From NCBI GenBank assembly GCA_020137815.1, contig CM035355.1, positions 5,297,003 to 5,361,002 on the forward strand: a stretch of DNA of 64,000 bases. The letters are read 5' to 3'. The position numbers and the translations under genes were made by a program. Source of the stretch: Hormiphora californensis. Lineage: Eukaryota > Ctenophora > Tentaculata > Cydippida > Pleurobrachiidae. Of this stretch, positions 29,188 through 39,400 are shown piece by piece. The number at the start of each line of letters is the position of its first letter. Position 1 is the first letter of the stretch. The notes below the pieces were generated by a model. The model saw only the letters and a list, made by a program, of their open reading frames with translations, searched no databases and was not told where the DNA came from.

Positions 29188-29880
29188 CTGTCGCGTTAAT
29201 GAGATAATTGGATAATTAGATGCACGTATAGCCGTTTTTCACTAAAACGGTTCAATATGAGTTTCATCAATTTTCACATAGTGCATCCGGTAGAGCATAC
29301 CCATCTTTATAGATGACTTTTTAACAAACATAGGGTCTATTTCCCACCAGAAACGAGATGTTTTTTGCCCACAGTGGGCAAATGTGGGCACAATAAAAGG
29401 TGACGTCCCCCCTGTTTATGTTTATGTTTATGTTTATGTTCATGTTCATGTTTATGTTTATGTTTATGTTTATGTTTATGTTTATCTCACTCAAAACTCA
29501 AAATTTTTTACGTTCCGACCCGAAACCGGTTGCACTGGGTGAATAATGTTGAAACTCATCCCGAACCGTTTTAGCCGTATGGTGAAAAACGGTTGTCACG
29601 TGCATCTAATTATCCAATTATCTCATTAACGCGACATGCTAGAGACTTCATTTTGGTGTCTACACCCACTAATGCGAGGACGCTACACACTTTAGTGCCC
29701 TTATTTTGTCTCTACTCCAATTCTAAGGGAAGTTATGAATTTTAGGATAGCCTGGAATTGCACTAGCCACGCCCACCCGGAAATAAGAGGGTTCCACCTT
29801 CGGTAGAGTGTGAACCTTTTTTGAGGTGTTAGTGGGGACCCATTAGAACACTAGTGGAGGAATTAGCTTGTTATCAATTT
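29188..29880. mobile_element. Foldback MITE related to the 18.9-kb palindrome
   Basis: Inner arms 29188-29252 and 29563-29634 (GTCGCGTTAATGAGATAATTGG and complement). The right part shares CACTAATGCGAGGACGCTACACAC, TTAGTGCCCT and the GAATTAGCTTGTTA end with the arms at 18.9-19.8 kb; the matching left outer arm is missing, so this copy is truncated on one side. Confidence 0.7.
29412..29486. repeat. (TGTTTA)n hexamer microsatellite
   Basis: About 12 copies of TGTTTA with two TGTTCA variants, in the loop of the foldback element. Confidence 0.95.
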
Positions 29881-30257
29881 TTTCCTGGTCACCGCCCTCA
29901 GCAGCTCAGCTCCCTTACTATTTAACAAACTTTAGATAATTACCTTAAAACTACAAATATTAGAGCTTGGTGTTCAAGACAAAAGTTTCTCTAAATATAT
30001 ATATAGCGGACATTTCGCGACCAATTTCAAGTCTCTACGATGTTCCTGAGCTGACATATTAACATATCCTAGAAATTCATTCATGTTCATTTTTGAAGGT
30101 CATCTCATGGTCGTAGCTTCTTAGACTTTTGGCTGCTGGTTCAGGGAACCCCTGGGGTCATTTTACAACCGGTGGTCAATTGACCGTCAAAATTTCCACC
30201 CAATGTACACAATTGTGACATTTTGTGACATGTGCATGAAAAAAATATGCATGTCAC

Positions 30258-32273
30258 ATGTCACGTGGCACACCCCCCCCCCCATATCGTGATATCAAAC
30301 AATCGAACAATATTTTCAGGGCGAACGAGACGTACCGCCTACTGTCGCCAAGTGGAGAAACACTACTCATCGGTAAACGGCTACCTTCCGAAGAGAAACA
30401 TACAACATGCCACGGAAAACAGCTTGGAGACGGTTGGGACAAGTTCGAAATAATGTCTGTTTGCGTTACGACGGGGGATTCGTATTTCGAGTACGACCCG
30501 GACATTCATTGTGTAGGTTCTTTCGTGGCTTGGAAGACCTCAAACATCACCCTAAACAACTCACAAAACTCAAATGGATCAAGTAGGAAAGGCCGTTGCT
30601 GTTTAATGAAAAAGTGTATTGAAACATACATCTCAGAACCTGATGAGATTAACGTCAGAACCCATTTCAAAAGCCTATCGTCCCAGGAGAAGGCAAAATA
30701 TGTCTCCAACTCAATCACCCTACAGCTACCCAAGAGAAAAATGAGATCTGGACATTTGAAAAATTGGTCAAGGACTTTTACTATTAACGGGGGCATCGTT
30801 TGTAAAAGAAGATTTATGTCCATCCTGGGGCAGAGGTCCGATAGATTTATTACATCAGCCTTAGAAGTTTCCTACTCCCCGGGCAGGGGAAGGTTTGCAA
30901 AGAAAACAGTGAAACAGGAAAATGTGGACTGGATAAAGGAGTTCATCGAATCACGATTTTCTCCAGGGATATCACACTACCGACGAGCACACGCTCCCCA
31001 TCGGAGGTACGTCGATCCCTCGCTCACCAGAATAGCGATGTACGATATGTATAAAAAGGAGGTGGAGGAAAATCAGACCAATAGGAGGATAGTAAGTGAG
31101 TCGAAATTTAGGTTGATTCTAAAGGAGATGAACATATCATTGGCCAAACTAGGCCATGAAGAATGTGAGATCTGCACGCTCAAAGAAAATCACCTCAAAG
31201 AAGTGGACCATACAGATGTTCAAAATTCTAGCTGTGACCTATGCGAGGGGTTTGACGAACACGAAAGGAATGCGAAGAAGGCGAGGGAACTCTATAGAGC
31301 GGATGTGGAAAGAGCGAAGCAGACCAACCAAGAGGAGCAGCTGTACTATGCGGTGGACCTGCAAAAAGTCACAATGATACCAGACATGACCCAGTACAAA
31401 AGCGCAATATTTTCTCATCGGATCTGCGCATACAACGAATCTTTTTCACCGATTGGTAGAGAGACCAAAAGTCGGCGTAGCGTTGCTATGGTCTGGCATC
31501 AGGCGCTCCAGGGCCGGAACGATGAAGACATCGTTTCATGTTGGATCAAGTTCATGTCTGGCCATCGTGACTGCAAAAACTTAGTGATATGGTGCGATAA
31601 TTGTAATTCACAAAACCGTAATTGGACACTCATAACGGTGTTAACCCAGTTCATTAACGATTGCAAGGAAGAGTTTAGATATGAAACCATCACAATCAAA
31701 TATTTTACTCCGGGGCACACCTTTATGGCCTGTGACTCGTTCCATCATAGGGTGGAGCAGAGTAGGAGGCATTCAGAGGTTTATGATTTTAACGATTATG
31801 TTGAATGTATAGATCGTGTTGGGTTTGTGGTACCAATGATGGAATCTGATTTCCTTGCACATCAGAGCGGATTGTCCCACGCTAAAGAGGTGAAGGACAC
31901 CAGACCTCACTTGGCAACAATCAAAATGCTGCAATTCAGGAGGGACTCATGGGAGTTCTTCTGTAAAGGGTCTTATGAGGCAACAGAATGGGTGACAGTG
32001 CCGTTCTTGAAAAAAAAATTCCCGAAAGATTGCTGGCCTGACCCCAAACCTGTTCGGGGAATTAAACCGTTCAGGAAGAACGAAATTATCAACAAACTTA
32101 TCAACTTGATGCCGCAAAACAGAAGACTATTTTGGCAGAACCTTCCCGTGGTACCCTCTCGGTCTCCCTCTCCAGTAGCTAATAAGAAGGGTAGAGGGAA
32201 GAGGACCGTCTCCCCAGTACCCTCTCGGTCACCCTCTCCAGCCCCCAGGAGAGGAAAGAGGACTGACATGTGA
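30258..32273 (+). CDS. DUF7869-type protein, probable transposase-derived RNase H-fold enzyme
   Basis: Intronless 671-codon ORF, the only long intact gene in the window. Features: CLMKKC at 115-120 with a following SLSSQEKAKYVSNSI segment; VCKRRFMSILG at 181-191; a CxxC pair C303/C306 and C326/C329; YAVDLQK with D367; NLVIWCDNCNSQNRNW with D447; and FTPGHTFMACDSFHHRVEQ with D493. The DNC-x-x-QN-N and GH-x-x-M-x-x-D-x-x-H blocks are typical of the invertebrate family usually labelled DUF7869, whose three acidic residues look like a DDE/RNase H-like centre (inference). The C-terminus has two SRSPSP repeats in basic sequence (about 633-669), likely nuclear. The true start is uncertain: the first 20 codons cross a C tract, and ATTTTCAG at 30313-30320 could be an acceptor. 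A polyadenylation-like AATAAA is at 32278. TIRs were not found. Part of the 5' coding region is duplicated at 27340. Confidence 0.75.
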   Translation: MSRGTPPPPYRDIKQSNNIFRANETYRLLSPSGETLLIGKRLPSEEKHTTCHGKQLGDGWDKFEIMSVCVTTGDSYFEYDPDIHCVGSFVAWKTSNITLNNSQNSNGSSRKGRCCLMKKCIETYISEPDEINVRTHFKSLSSQEKAKYVSNSITLQLPKRKMRSGHLKNWSRTFTINGGIVCKRRFMSILGQRSDRFITSALEVSYSPGRGRFAKKTVKQENVDWIKEFIESRFSPGISHYRRAHAPHRRYVDPSLTRIAMYDMYKKEVEENQTNRRIVSESKFRLILKEMNISLAKLGHEECEICTLKENHLKEVDHTDVQNSSCDLCEGFDEHERNAKKARELYRADVERAKQTNQEEQLYYAVDLQKVTMIPDMTQYKSAIFSHRICAYNESFSPIGRETKSRRSVAMVWHQALQGRNDEDIVSCWIKFMSGHRDCKNLVIWCDNCNSQNRNWTLITVLTQFINDCKEEFRYETITIKYFTPGHTFMACDSFHHRVEQSRRHSEVYDFNDYVECIDRVGFVVPMMESDFLAHQSGLSHAKEVKDTRPHLATIKMLQFRRDSWEFFCKGSYEATEWVTVPFLKKKFPKDCWPDPKPVRGIKPFRKNEIINKLINLMPQNRRLFWQNLPVVPSRSPSPVANKKGRGKRTVSPVPSRSPSPAPRRGKRTDM

Positions 32274-32392
32274 ACTAAATAAAAACTAATTGTGCGGTGG
32301 GGAACTTTAGTCCTGTATTAGGAGTTTTTTGTGCTTTTTATTGACTTCTTAATTTATTTACTTCTTTAAAAAAGGATTATTTTTTGGAATTA

Positions 32393-32506
32393 CTAGGAAA
32401 CAGGCGTAACAGTTCATATCGTATCACATCCGTATCAAAAACTTCAATTGGGCATTATAAACCACCTCGAATCAAAACGAAAAATTATATAACGCCTGTT
32501 TCCTAG
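32393..32506. repeat. 15-bp inverted repeat CTAGGAAACAGGCGT
   Basis: Arms 32393-32407 and 32492-32506 exactly complementary, 84-bp spacer, 120 bp after the DUF7869-type gene. Might be a tiny MITE or an element end; a matching upstream copy was not seen. Confidence 0.75.
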
Positions 32507-32527
32507 CAAAAGTAAAGATAAGAACGT

Positions 32528-33776
32528 CACCTCCCACACCTCTCCCACAGTAACCCCTGTCACCTTGCCTCCCCTTGTCACCCCTGTCACCTTGCCTCCC
32601 TTTGTCACACTTGTCACCTTGTCTCCCACTGTAACCCCCGTCACCTTGTCTCCCTTTGTCAGGCAGGATGACCTGGGGAAGGGGAGTGAGTTAGGAGGCA
32701 GGATGACCTAGGGAAGGGGGTGAGTTAGGGGTCAGGATGACCTAGGGAAGGGGGCGAGTTAGGAGGCAGGATGACCTAGGGAAGGGGGTGAGTTAGGAGG
32801 CAGGATGACCTGGGGAAGGGGGTGAGTTAGGAGGCAGGATGACCTGGGGAAGGGGGTGAGTTAGGGGTCAGGATAACCTAGGGAAGGGGGTGAGTTAGGA
32901 GGCAGGATGACCTAGGGAAGGGAGGTGAGTTAGGAGGCAGGATGACCTAGGGAAGGGGGTGAGTTAGGAGGCAGGATAACCTAGGGAAGGGGGTGAGTTA
33001 GGGGTCAGGATAACCTGGGGAAGGGGGTGAGTTAGGAGGCAGGATGACCTGGGGAAGGGGGGTGAGTTAGGAGGCAGGATAACCTAGGGAAGGGAGGTGA
33101 GTTAGGAGGCAGGATGACCTAGGGAAGGGGGTGAGTTAGGGGTCAGGATAACCTAGGGAAGGGGGTGAGTTAGGAGGCAGGATGACCTGGGGAAGGGGGT
33201 GAGTTAGGGGTCAGGATAACCTAAGGAAGTGGGGTGAGTTAGGAGGCAGGATGACCTGGGGAAGGGGGGTGAGTTAGGGGTCAGGATAACCTGGGGAAGG
33301 GGGGTGAGTTACGAGGCAGGATGACCTGGGGAAGGGGGTGAGTTAGGAGGCAGGATGACCTGGGGAAGGGGGTGAGTTAGGAGGCAGGATGACCTGGGGA
33401 AGGGGGGTGAGTTAGGGGTCAGGATAACCTGGGGAAGGGGGTGAGTTAGGAGGCAGGATGACCTGGGGAAGGGGGTGAGTTAGGAGGCAGGATGACCTAG
33501 GGAAGGGGGGTGAGTTAGGGGTCAGGATGACCTAGGGAAGGGGGGTGAGTTAGGAGGCAGGATGACCTGGGGAAGGGGGGTGAGTTAGGAGGCAGGATGA
33601 CCTGGGGAAGGGGGTGAGTTAGGAGGCATGATGACCTGGGGAAGGGGGGTGAGTGAGGGCCTGTCACCTTATATCCCTTTGTCACCCCTGTCACCTTATC
33701 TCCAATTGTAACCCCTGTCACTTTGCCTCCCATTGTAACCCCTGTCACTTTGCCTCCCACTGTCTCCCATGTCACT
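32528..33776. repeat. 34-bp minisatellite embedded in a second short-repeat array
   Basis: From 32661 to about 33658, roughly 29 copies of a 34-36-bp unit (GGCAGGATGACCTGGGGAAG plus GGGGTGAGTTAGGA), with two alternating subtypes (GGCAGGATGACC and GGGTCAGGATAACC). On both sides (32556-32660 and 33661-33776) lie copies of GTCACCTTGCCTCCCTTTGT-type units of 27-30 bp in the same orientation. Frames through it are repeat artefacts. Confidence 0.95.
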
Positions 33777-33779
33777 GAA

Positions 33780-34330
33780 CTATCACACTCGCGGGAATTT
33801 GAAATGTTTGTAAAAAATTAAAGAATACGGATACAAATCATCCAAATATTAACAAAATATATTGTCATCTAACTGTTCTGTCCTTACATTCCCACACTCC
33901 TAGACAAATACTCCTCTTCGTGAATAACCCGAATGGAGACAATCTCACTCCCGTTCCCTCTCATCGATATTATCTCTCTGTCAGACCCTTTCTCTATCTC
34001 TCAGCAACCGACCGGACCAAATAAACAACCAATCCGAGCTCATTATTCAGGTCACGTGACTGGTTATCAGCCAATCGATTGTTAAAACATGTAATGAACT
34101 GGCCTGTGTGTCTGTCTGTGTGTCTGTCTGTGATCTGTTTGTATGTCTGTGATCTGTTTGTATGTCTGTCATATTTTATGAACACGGACCTGTGTAGAGG
34201 TCGGAAGAAAATTCTTGAATCTCCAATCTCCATGTTTCACTCTGATATTACAAGCCGAACTCAACCAATTTCAAAGTATGACTCGTACCGGAACAGATTA
34301 ATCTTCCAGATTTTATCTGCAGGTTCGTCT
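33780..34330. other. No gene; TGTC-rich microsatellite
   Basis: TGTCTGTGTGTCTGTCTGTGATCTGTTTGTA-type repeats at about 34100-34170. Otherwise unassigned. Confidence 0.6.
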
Positions 34331-34397
34331 TAGTTTGAGAGTTGCCATAGCGTTTTTCTGTTTTCGCTCAATTTATCAGCACCATGATTTTAACATT

Positions 34398-34412
34398 CCG
34401 CCCGAAGGGCGG
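34398..34412. other. Three-base-loop hairpin CCGCCC-GAA-GGGCGG
   Basis: Perfect 6-bp GC stem with GAA loop; same class as 28180-28263. Followed by GCTGCTGCAGG repeats (34429-34460). Confidence 0.7.
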
Positions 34413-34589
34413 GCGGCCCATCTCTTTATGCTGCTGCAGGCTGCTGCAGGCTGCTGCAGTTGTAATTTGTGCGTCTGTTTGTCTGTGCGTCTGTTTGTCT
34501 GCAGCTGCTGCTCTGGAGTTACTTTCAAGACTAGCAAGAATTCTAACACATTTTATACTTCACTGCGTGTTAAATGAAAATTAACTTCG

Positions 34590-35390
34590 TTTGTGATTTT
34601 ATCCAAAATATTGAAGTAAGATTGCGATTTTGAAGCACATGTACACTTTTGTTCGATTAAGTTACTTTTAGGCATTTTGAATACAGTTCTGAAGAAGTAT
34701 TTTTAGGAATGAAGTAATTACTGAAGTATATGCAAGTGAAGTACTTTTTAGGTGCTTTTGTTGCTATTATGATGAAGTATTTTTTTGAGTGAAGTAATTA
34801 CTGAAGTATCTACCACGAAAAATTATGCTTCAGTCGATATCAGTCTAGCAACGGAAGTATTTTCAAAACTGTAATATAAGTGAAGTAACCAACAGAGTAA
34901 GGCATCAATTTTGATGCCTGACATCAATTTGAGACAAATTTGATGATAGCTGATAATTGGAAGTCCTGCAGAATTCCTTCAGGATTCTTGTGGTATAAGT
35001 CATAAATCGTTTGACGTACTATTTGGGCTTCTATGACAATTTTAGTTCCGAAAAACCCTCTAAAAAACTTTAAAGTCGATTTTCTCGAAACTTAAAAAAT
35101 GCAAATACTTCATTCTAAAAAAAAGGGGCAGTATTATCGATAGAGTGGAAAGATCGAATCCCGGATACTCATTTTTTAGCATGGCGGCATGTTTTGACAC
35201 TTATCGAGATCAGTAAGCACAGGTCTTCCAACAGACCTGTTAGACTTTCCCTGATAAAGTAATAATGAATATACTATTGTTATCTTTCAAAAAGGGTAAT
35301 AATAATCAGTAAATAAAGTTGATTGCTTTGTAACTTGCAGTATTAATTTATTCCTATTATTTTATCATCTTTTAGGTGAGTGGTGGAATA
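34590..35390. other. No supported gene; repeated GAAGTA-rich AT sequence
   Basis: Several GTGAAGTA(ATTACTGAAGTAT) repeats at 34700-34810 and a remnant of the RPVRLSLIK-stop exon end at about 35232-35262 (GTTAGACTTTCCCTGATAAA), as in 24-26 kb. Confidence 0.5.
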
Positions 35391-35686
35391 TACGAGCACA
35401 GTACTGAGGCAGAGAAATATCGTATTATAGCTTCATATGGTTTTGAAAGAGTAAACGGGACATTTGGTGTGATTAGCATGTAAGACCTCAACGGCCACCG
35501 AAACAGAGAAACCCGAGAGGGATAATAGCCGATTTCTCGGATGTTGAGCAACCATAGATTATAAAATGATGAATACAATAATAAATACGAAGGAACCCTT
35601 CGGAAGGGTCAGAGGTATGTATTTCTCTTTACATTCCTAAGAGTCATCAAATTATTTTTCTAGGTCTCAACAAAGATGATGGGATA

Positions 35687-35827
35687 ATGGATACAAAGTG
35701 TAGACTGTGTGAAGTGGTGTTTCCCAACATAATCAGCAGGCAGACACATCAAAATGGAGCGAGACACATGAAGGCGGTGTTGGTCAACCACAAAATTATT
35801 CCCAGCCAGGTATTCCAACAACCCTAG
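35687..35827 (+). CDS. U1-type C2H2 zinc-finger microprotein or exon
   Basis: ATG at 35687, 46 codons to TAG. MDTKCRLCEVVF...SRQTHQNGARHMK gives C5-x2-C8-x12-H21-x5-H27. Same start pattern (M-x-TKC-x2-C) as the finger at 23895, and its THQNGARHMKAVLV half matches DHQEGDAHKKVLLV of the broken modules at 10-15 kb. Preceded by TTTTTCTAG (35663) and contains a CCAG/GTATTC donor near its end, so the exon may stop before the TAG. Confidence 0.6.
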   Translation: MDTKCRLCEVVFPNIISRQTHQNGARHMKAVLVNHKIIPSQVFQQP

Positions 35828-36127
35828 CTGTTATTAGTTAAATTAGTTATTAGTATCTTAGACTATAGTTTGTTCTGCAAAACTCTAACACTGTATTCTC
35901 TTCCTAGATCTAATACTGAGACTCAGAGAAATCCTTTGGAACATTTTGGTTCATATCTTGTCAATGACACTTACTGACTGCTACATAGTCAGCTATACTA
36001 TTGCTTTTATTATTAGATATTTTTTGTAAAAACTAGGTTTTGCCTTCTCATTCTACCCCCACACCCCTGCCCCTTTAAATCCCACATAATAGTAATACTC
36101 AACTAACCAACTTTAATATCTAGCAAG

Positions 36128-36217
36128 ATGTCTGTTATCGGACTAGAGGGAATTAGCCACCATGGTTTTAGACCTACAGAAGTTACGTTTATAGATCTCT
36201 CAGAAGACAAGTTAGAG
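36128..36217 (+). CDS. First-exon candidate, MSVIGLEG...
   Basis: ATG after ATCTAGCAAG, 30 codons, ends GAG/GTATGC in phase 0: MSVIGLEGISHHGFRPTEV-TFIDLSEDKLE. The second half, FRPTEVTFIDLSED, is repeated at 37926-37967 in the neighbouring duplicate. Unknown function. Confidence 0.45.
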
Positions 36218-36231
36218 GTATGCCCATCCGA

Positions 36232-36810
36232 TAGCCGATTTCTCGGATGTTGAGCAACCCTAGATTATAAAATAATGAATACAATAATAAATAAGAAGGA
36301 ACCCTTCGGAAGGGTCAGAGGTATGTATTTCTCCAGAACTGAATAGAAAATGCAGTAGCAACACCATGTGGACAAATCTTTCATGGCATTGAACGCGGTT
36401 AGAAGAAGATTATTACTGGGATCGATGAGAAAGTGTTTCCCATGCGGGATTTGTTCGGATTTCTTACTGGTATGATATCCAGAACTACCGGTGACTAAGC
36501 CACAAAGAATTATCCGCACCAATGTTAATTCCGGATCTACAAGTAAATAGGGAAGGCCGTCTGCAGCTGAGGGCACAATTCGAAACGCGAGGACCTCCTC
36601 CCGGAACGGGCATAGTCGAGGTCTTTTTGTATGAAGAATGCAATACTAGTAACTAAAATAGCTAGTGCATTCGACCATTGTTTTAATAAGGAGAAGTATC
36701 GTATCATATCCATTATCCTCACATATATGTGTACACGGAACATTAATTTTATCATTAGTAGTCATTAGGGAATTAGGTGTGTTACAGGGGGGTGTTTATG
36801 GTTTTCATAA
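36232..36810. repeat. Segmental duplication U, copy 1 (empty of two insertions)
   Basis: GCCGATTTCTCGGATGTTGA to GGAATTAGGTGTGTTA matches 37969-40016 after removal of the pogo-like element (38121-38219) and of a 1.35-kb insertion (about 38607-39957). A shorter third copy of its head is at 35529-35625. It encodes RRRLLLGSMRKCFPCGICSD (CxxC-x2-C) in one frame, and a second open stretch RLQLRAQFETRGPPPGTGIV. Confidence 0.9.
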
Positions 36811-36813
36811 AGG

Positions 36814-37113
36814 ATGACTGGAATTGATGTCACCGTTCACCTCACTTATAGCTGTGGATCCTGCGTGGAACTACTAACAAAGGAAAAATTACCGTTTAGT
36901 ACAGTAGTAAGCAGTAGTTTTTCCTCTGTTAGTTCATTTGAAATCTTCAGATACCTGGCCGAGTTGGCGGATAAATACAGCATCAAAGATCGCCGAGGGA
37001 GGGATCGCCGAGATTGGAAAAAGGTGGCCAGCGCCTTTAACGGTATCTTCAGAACAGATCACTCCCCTGAGGTTATCCGGAATCGCTGGAGGTTATACTT
37101 AGGCGACAAGAAA
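36814..37113 (+). CDS. Myb/SANT-like domain protein exon
   Basis: ATG at 36814, ends at AAA/GTAAGT. N-terminal leader MTGIDVTVHLTYSCGSC is shared with other copies in the cluster. Residues 44-100 resemble a Myb/SANT-like three-helix fold: FRYLAELADKYSIKDRRGR, DWKKVASAFNGIF, then SPEVIRNRWRLYLGDKK with W68 and W92 as core aromatics. Such domains bind DNA and are frequent in both host factors and the accessory proteins of Harbinger elements. A degenerate copy of the WKKVASAF exon is at 41153. Downstream exons not resolved. Confidence 0.55.
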
Positions 37114-37317
37114 GTAAGTTTGTGTAGGTCCACTGGACATTAGTTAATGCAATAGTTGTAGAGTGGGAAATCGGCATGCTCTACAGGTATCCCAGCTAAG
37201 CATAAGTGGTTGTGGGTGATTACACTTCCACAAGAGGAGATATCGAGAGAATGTAGTTTGTTTGTGTGTGTTGAGGAATATGTTGTCATGTTGTATATTT
37301 GAGCACGTACAGATTCT

Positions 37318-37782
37318 GTGAGAGAACAGAGAAGAGGGACAAGAGGAGGGTTTACTGAGAGATTGGCGAGAGAGGAGGCCGAACGGCAGCGGCGGGAGGC
37401 AGAAGAGAGAGAGAGAGAAGCAGAGAGAGAGAGGCTTAGGGCACTGTCCGCCCTCCGAGCCCGGGAGGCAAAGGAAGAGATGAGGCGAGAGGAAGAGAGA
37501 AAAGAGAGGTTGAGGGCTCACGGTATCTCTAACTCGGGGAATACGAGCTACTTGGGTTATGCCCGTACCCTGAGTGCCAAAAGATTCACGAGGGAGACGT
37601 GGGAGGTAGTGGTAGGGGCGGCTAAGGGCCGTGATGAGGACGCTCTCATAGAGGTGGTGATGCGTCACCTTAGACTGGTGGACCCACTCCAACAGGAGTA
37701 CACTGATTGCCACCGTTGTGGGAAATTGGGGCATCAGGCCGCACGGTGCGGGAGGGGCTTCGACATAAGAGGACGCCGATAG
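37318..37782 (+). CDS. Coiled-coil protein with CCHC zinc knuckle, gag-like
   Basis: About 154 codons, stop TAG 37780. Residues 1-65 are an Arg/Glu-rich coiled coil (EEAERQRREAEEREREAER), then RFTRETWEVVVGAAKGRDED, and a perfect C131-x2-C134-x4-H139-x4-C144 knuckle (CHRCGKLGHQAARC). The layout fits a retroelement gag or a host CCHC protein. Start uncertain (no ATG at the frame start; an acceptor ACGTACAG at about 37311 precedes it). The long minus-strand frame opposite is a shadow. Confidence 0.55.
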   Translation: MREQRRGTRGGFTERLAREEAERQRREAEEREREAERERLRALSALRAREAKEEMRREEERKERLRAHGISNSGNTSYLGYARTLSAKRFTRETWEVVVGAAKGRDEDALIEVVMRHLRLVDPLQQEYTDCHRCGKLGHQAARCGRGFDIRGRR

Positions 37783-38120
37783 ATTGGGGGGTCATCGAGG
37801 TCATCGGAGGGGTGCAACTGCCGCACCGGAGACCGGATACCATGAAGGGCCTCTAACTTGTACTGACTTGTTATTAGTAACTCTGAGTCCTGCGGATTGT
37901 TTATGCGGGAACAATAATTATTTTTTTAGACCAACAGAAGTAACGTTCATCGATCTCTCAGAAGACAGCCGATTTCTCGGATGTTGAGCAACCATAGATT
38001 ATAAAATAATGAATACAATAATAAATACGATGGAACCCTTCGGGAGGGTCAGAGGTATGTATTTCCAGAACGGAATACAATAGAAAATGCAGTAGCAACA
38101 CCATGTGGACAATGGACATA

Positions 38121-38219
38121 CAGTCGGACCCCGATTTAACGGCATCCTCGGGGGAAAGGGTTTTGTCCGTTAAATCGGGGTGCCGCTAAATCGGGGGCCG
38201 TTAAATCGGGGTCCGACTG
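38121..38219. mobile_element. 99-bp pogo-like MITE
   Basis: TIR CAGTCGGACCCCGATTTAAC at both ends, flanked by TA duplications (38119-38120, 38220-38221). Related to the 2-kb element at 20915. The duplicate copy at about 36372 lacks it. Confidence 0.9.
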
Positions 38220-38608
38220 TATATCTTTTATGGCATTGAACGTGGGTAGAAGAAGATTATTACTGGGATCGATGAGAAAGTGTTTCCCATACGGGATTTG
38301 TTCGGATTTCTTACTGGTATGATATCCAGAACTACCGGTGGCTGAGCCACAAAGAATTATCCGCACCAATGTTAATTCCGGATCTACAAGTAAATAGGGA
38401 AGGCCGTCTGCAGTTGAGGGCACAATTCGAAACGCGAGGACCTCTTCCCGGGAGTTGGAATAATTTAGCAGCTGAAACGGGCATAGTCGAGGTCTTTTTG
38501 TATGAAGAATGCAATACTAGTAACTAAAATAGCTAGTTCATTCGACCATTGTTTTAATAAGGAGAAGTATCGTATCATATCCATTATCCTCACATATATA
38601 TGTGTATT

Positions 38609-39038
38609 TTTAGTCCAAAAACCAATTAAATAAATTAGTTTGGATGCCCGGGCCCATTTGGTGTCACGGGGGTAAAACCTTTAGGCTACTGTCATAAATA
38701 ATGGCATATCTCGTTTATTTTTCAATAAACATCTCTCGTTTTTCTTTTCTCTTTCTCTCCCTCCCTCTATCTCTTTCTCCCTCTTTCTCCCTCTTTCTCC
38801 CACTCTCCACGGTCCACCTCCATATCTTCCTCTTTCTCTTTTTTTCTCTTTTTTATTTATATTTCTCTTACTATCTCTCCGTCTTTCTCGATATATCTCA
38901 CTCTTTATATCACAACTTGTTTTCCGTTATCTCTCTCGATATCCATCATTTATGACAGTAGCCTAAAGGTTTTACCCCCGTGACACCAAATGGGCCCGGG
39001 CATCCAAACTAATTTATTTAATTGGTTTTTGGACTAAA
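38609..39038. mobile_element. Foldback element with 90-bp arms and CT-rich loop
   Basis: Arms 38609-38698 and 38949-39038 are almost perfectly complementary (TTTAGTCCAAAAACCAATTA to GCCTAAAGGT); loop 38699-38948 is CTTTCTC-rich. It lies at the left border of the 1.35-kb insertion seen by comparing duplicates U. Confidence 0.9.
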
Positions 39039-39103
39039 TTTCTGATCTTTTTGGTGTAAAAAAGAGACTGCTTTTTTCCTGATTTTATTTTGGGATCTGA
39101 ATG

Positions 39104-39400
39104 CTACATAAATATGCAAATAACGGCTAAACGGTGCGAGATACGAATTTTTGTCCGGGGGACGACCCCCCATAAATCGACTATTTTAAGTCGGCATATA
39201 CCCAAGAAAACGTTCTAGGGTCAGCCGAAGTGGAAATTTTAAAGAATATGCATAAATTTGAGCATAAATATGCAAATAACGGCTAAACGGTGCGAGATAC
39301 GAATTTTTCTCTAGGGGACGACCCCCCATAAATCGATTATTTTGAGTCGGAATATACCCAAGAAAACGTTCTAGGGTCAGCCGAAGTGGAGATATAATGC
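39104..39400. repeat. About 160-bp tandem duplication, two copies, plus TTAATGAATAA array
   Basis: AAATATGCAAATAACGGCTAAACGG...GTCAGCCGAAGTGGA at 39108-39232 and 39268-39392. Followed by three AATTAATGAAT units (39414-39450). Sequence 39450-39775 has an open frame of 111 codons without a domain. Confidence 0.9.

Noticed and set aside
29412-29486. Telomere-like hexamer array (TGTTTA)n
   Set aside because: Not a known telomere motif, only about 12 units, and inside a foldback element loop; interpreted as a microsatellite.
30408-30593. Overlapping alternative frame (MPRKTAWRRLGQVRNN...) at the start of the DUF7869-type gene
   Set aside because: It ends at a TAG after about 60 codons, while the 671-codon frame continues; the single base difference in the 27340 copy is silent in the long frame and changes an amino acid in the alternative. 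Evidence is thin, so a frameshift at the N-terminus is not excluded.
32661-33658. CRISPR-like regular repeats
   Set aside because: Units are contiguous with no unique spacers, and the surroundings are eukaryotic; it is a minisatellite.
37144-37734. 196-codon minus-strand frame
   Set aside because: Antisense of the CCHC/coiled-coil ORF, whose zinc knuckle is exact; the minus frame is Leu/Ser/Pro-rich shadow.
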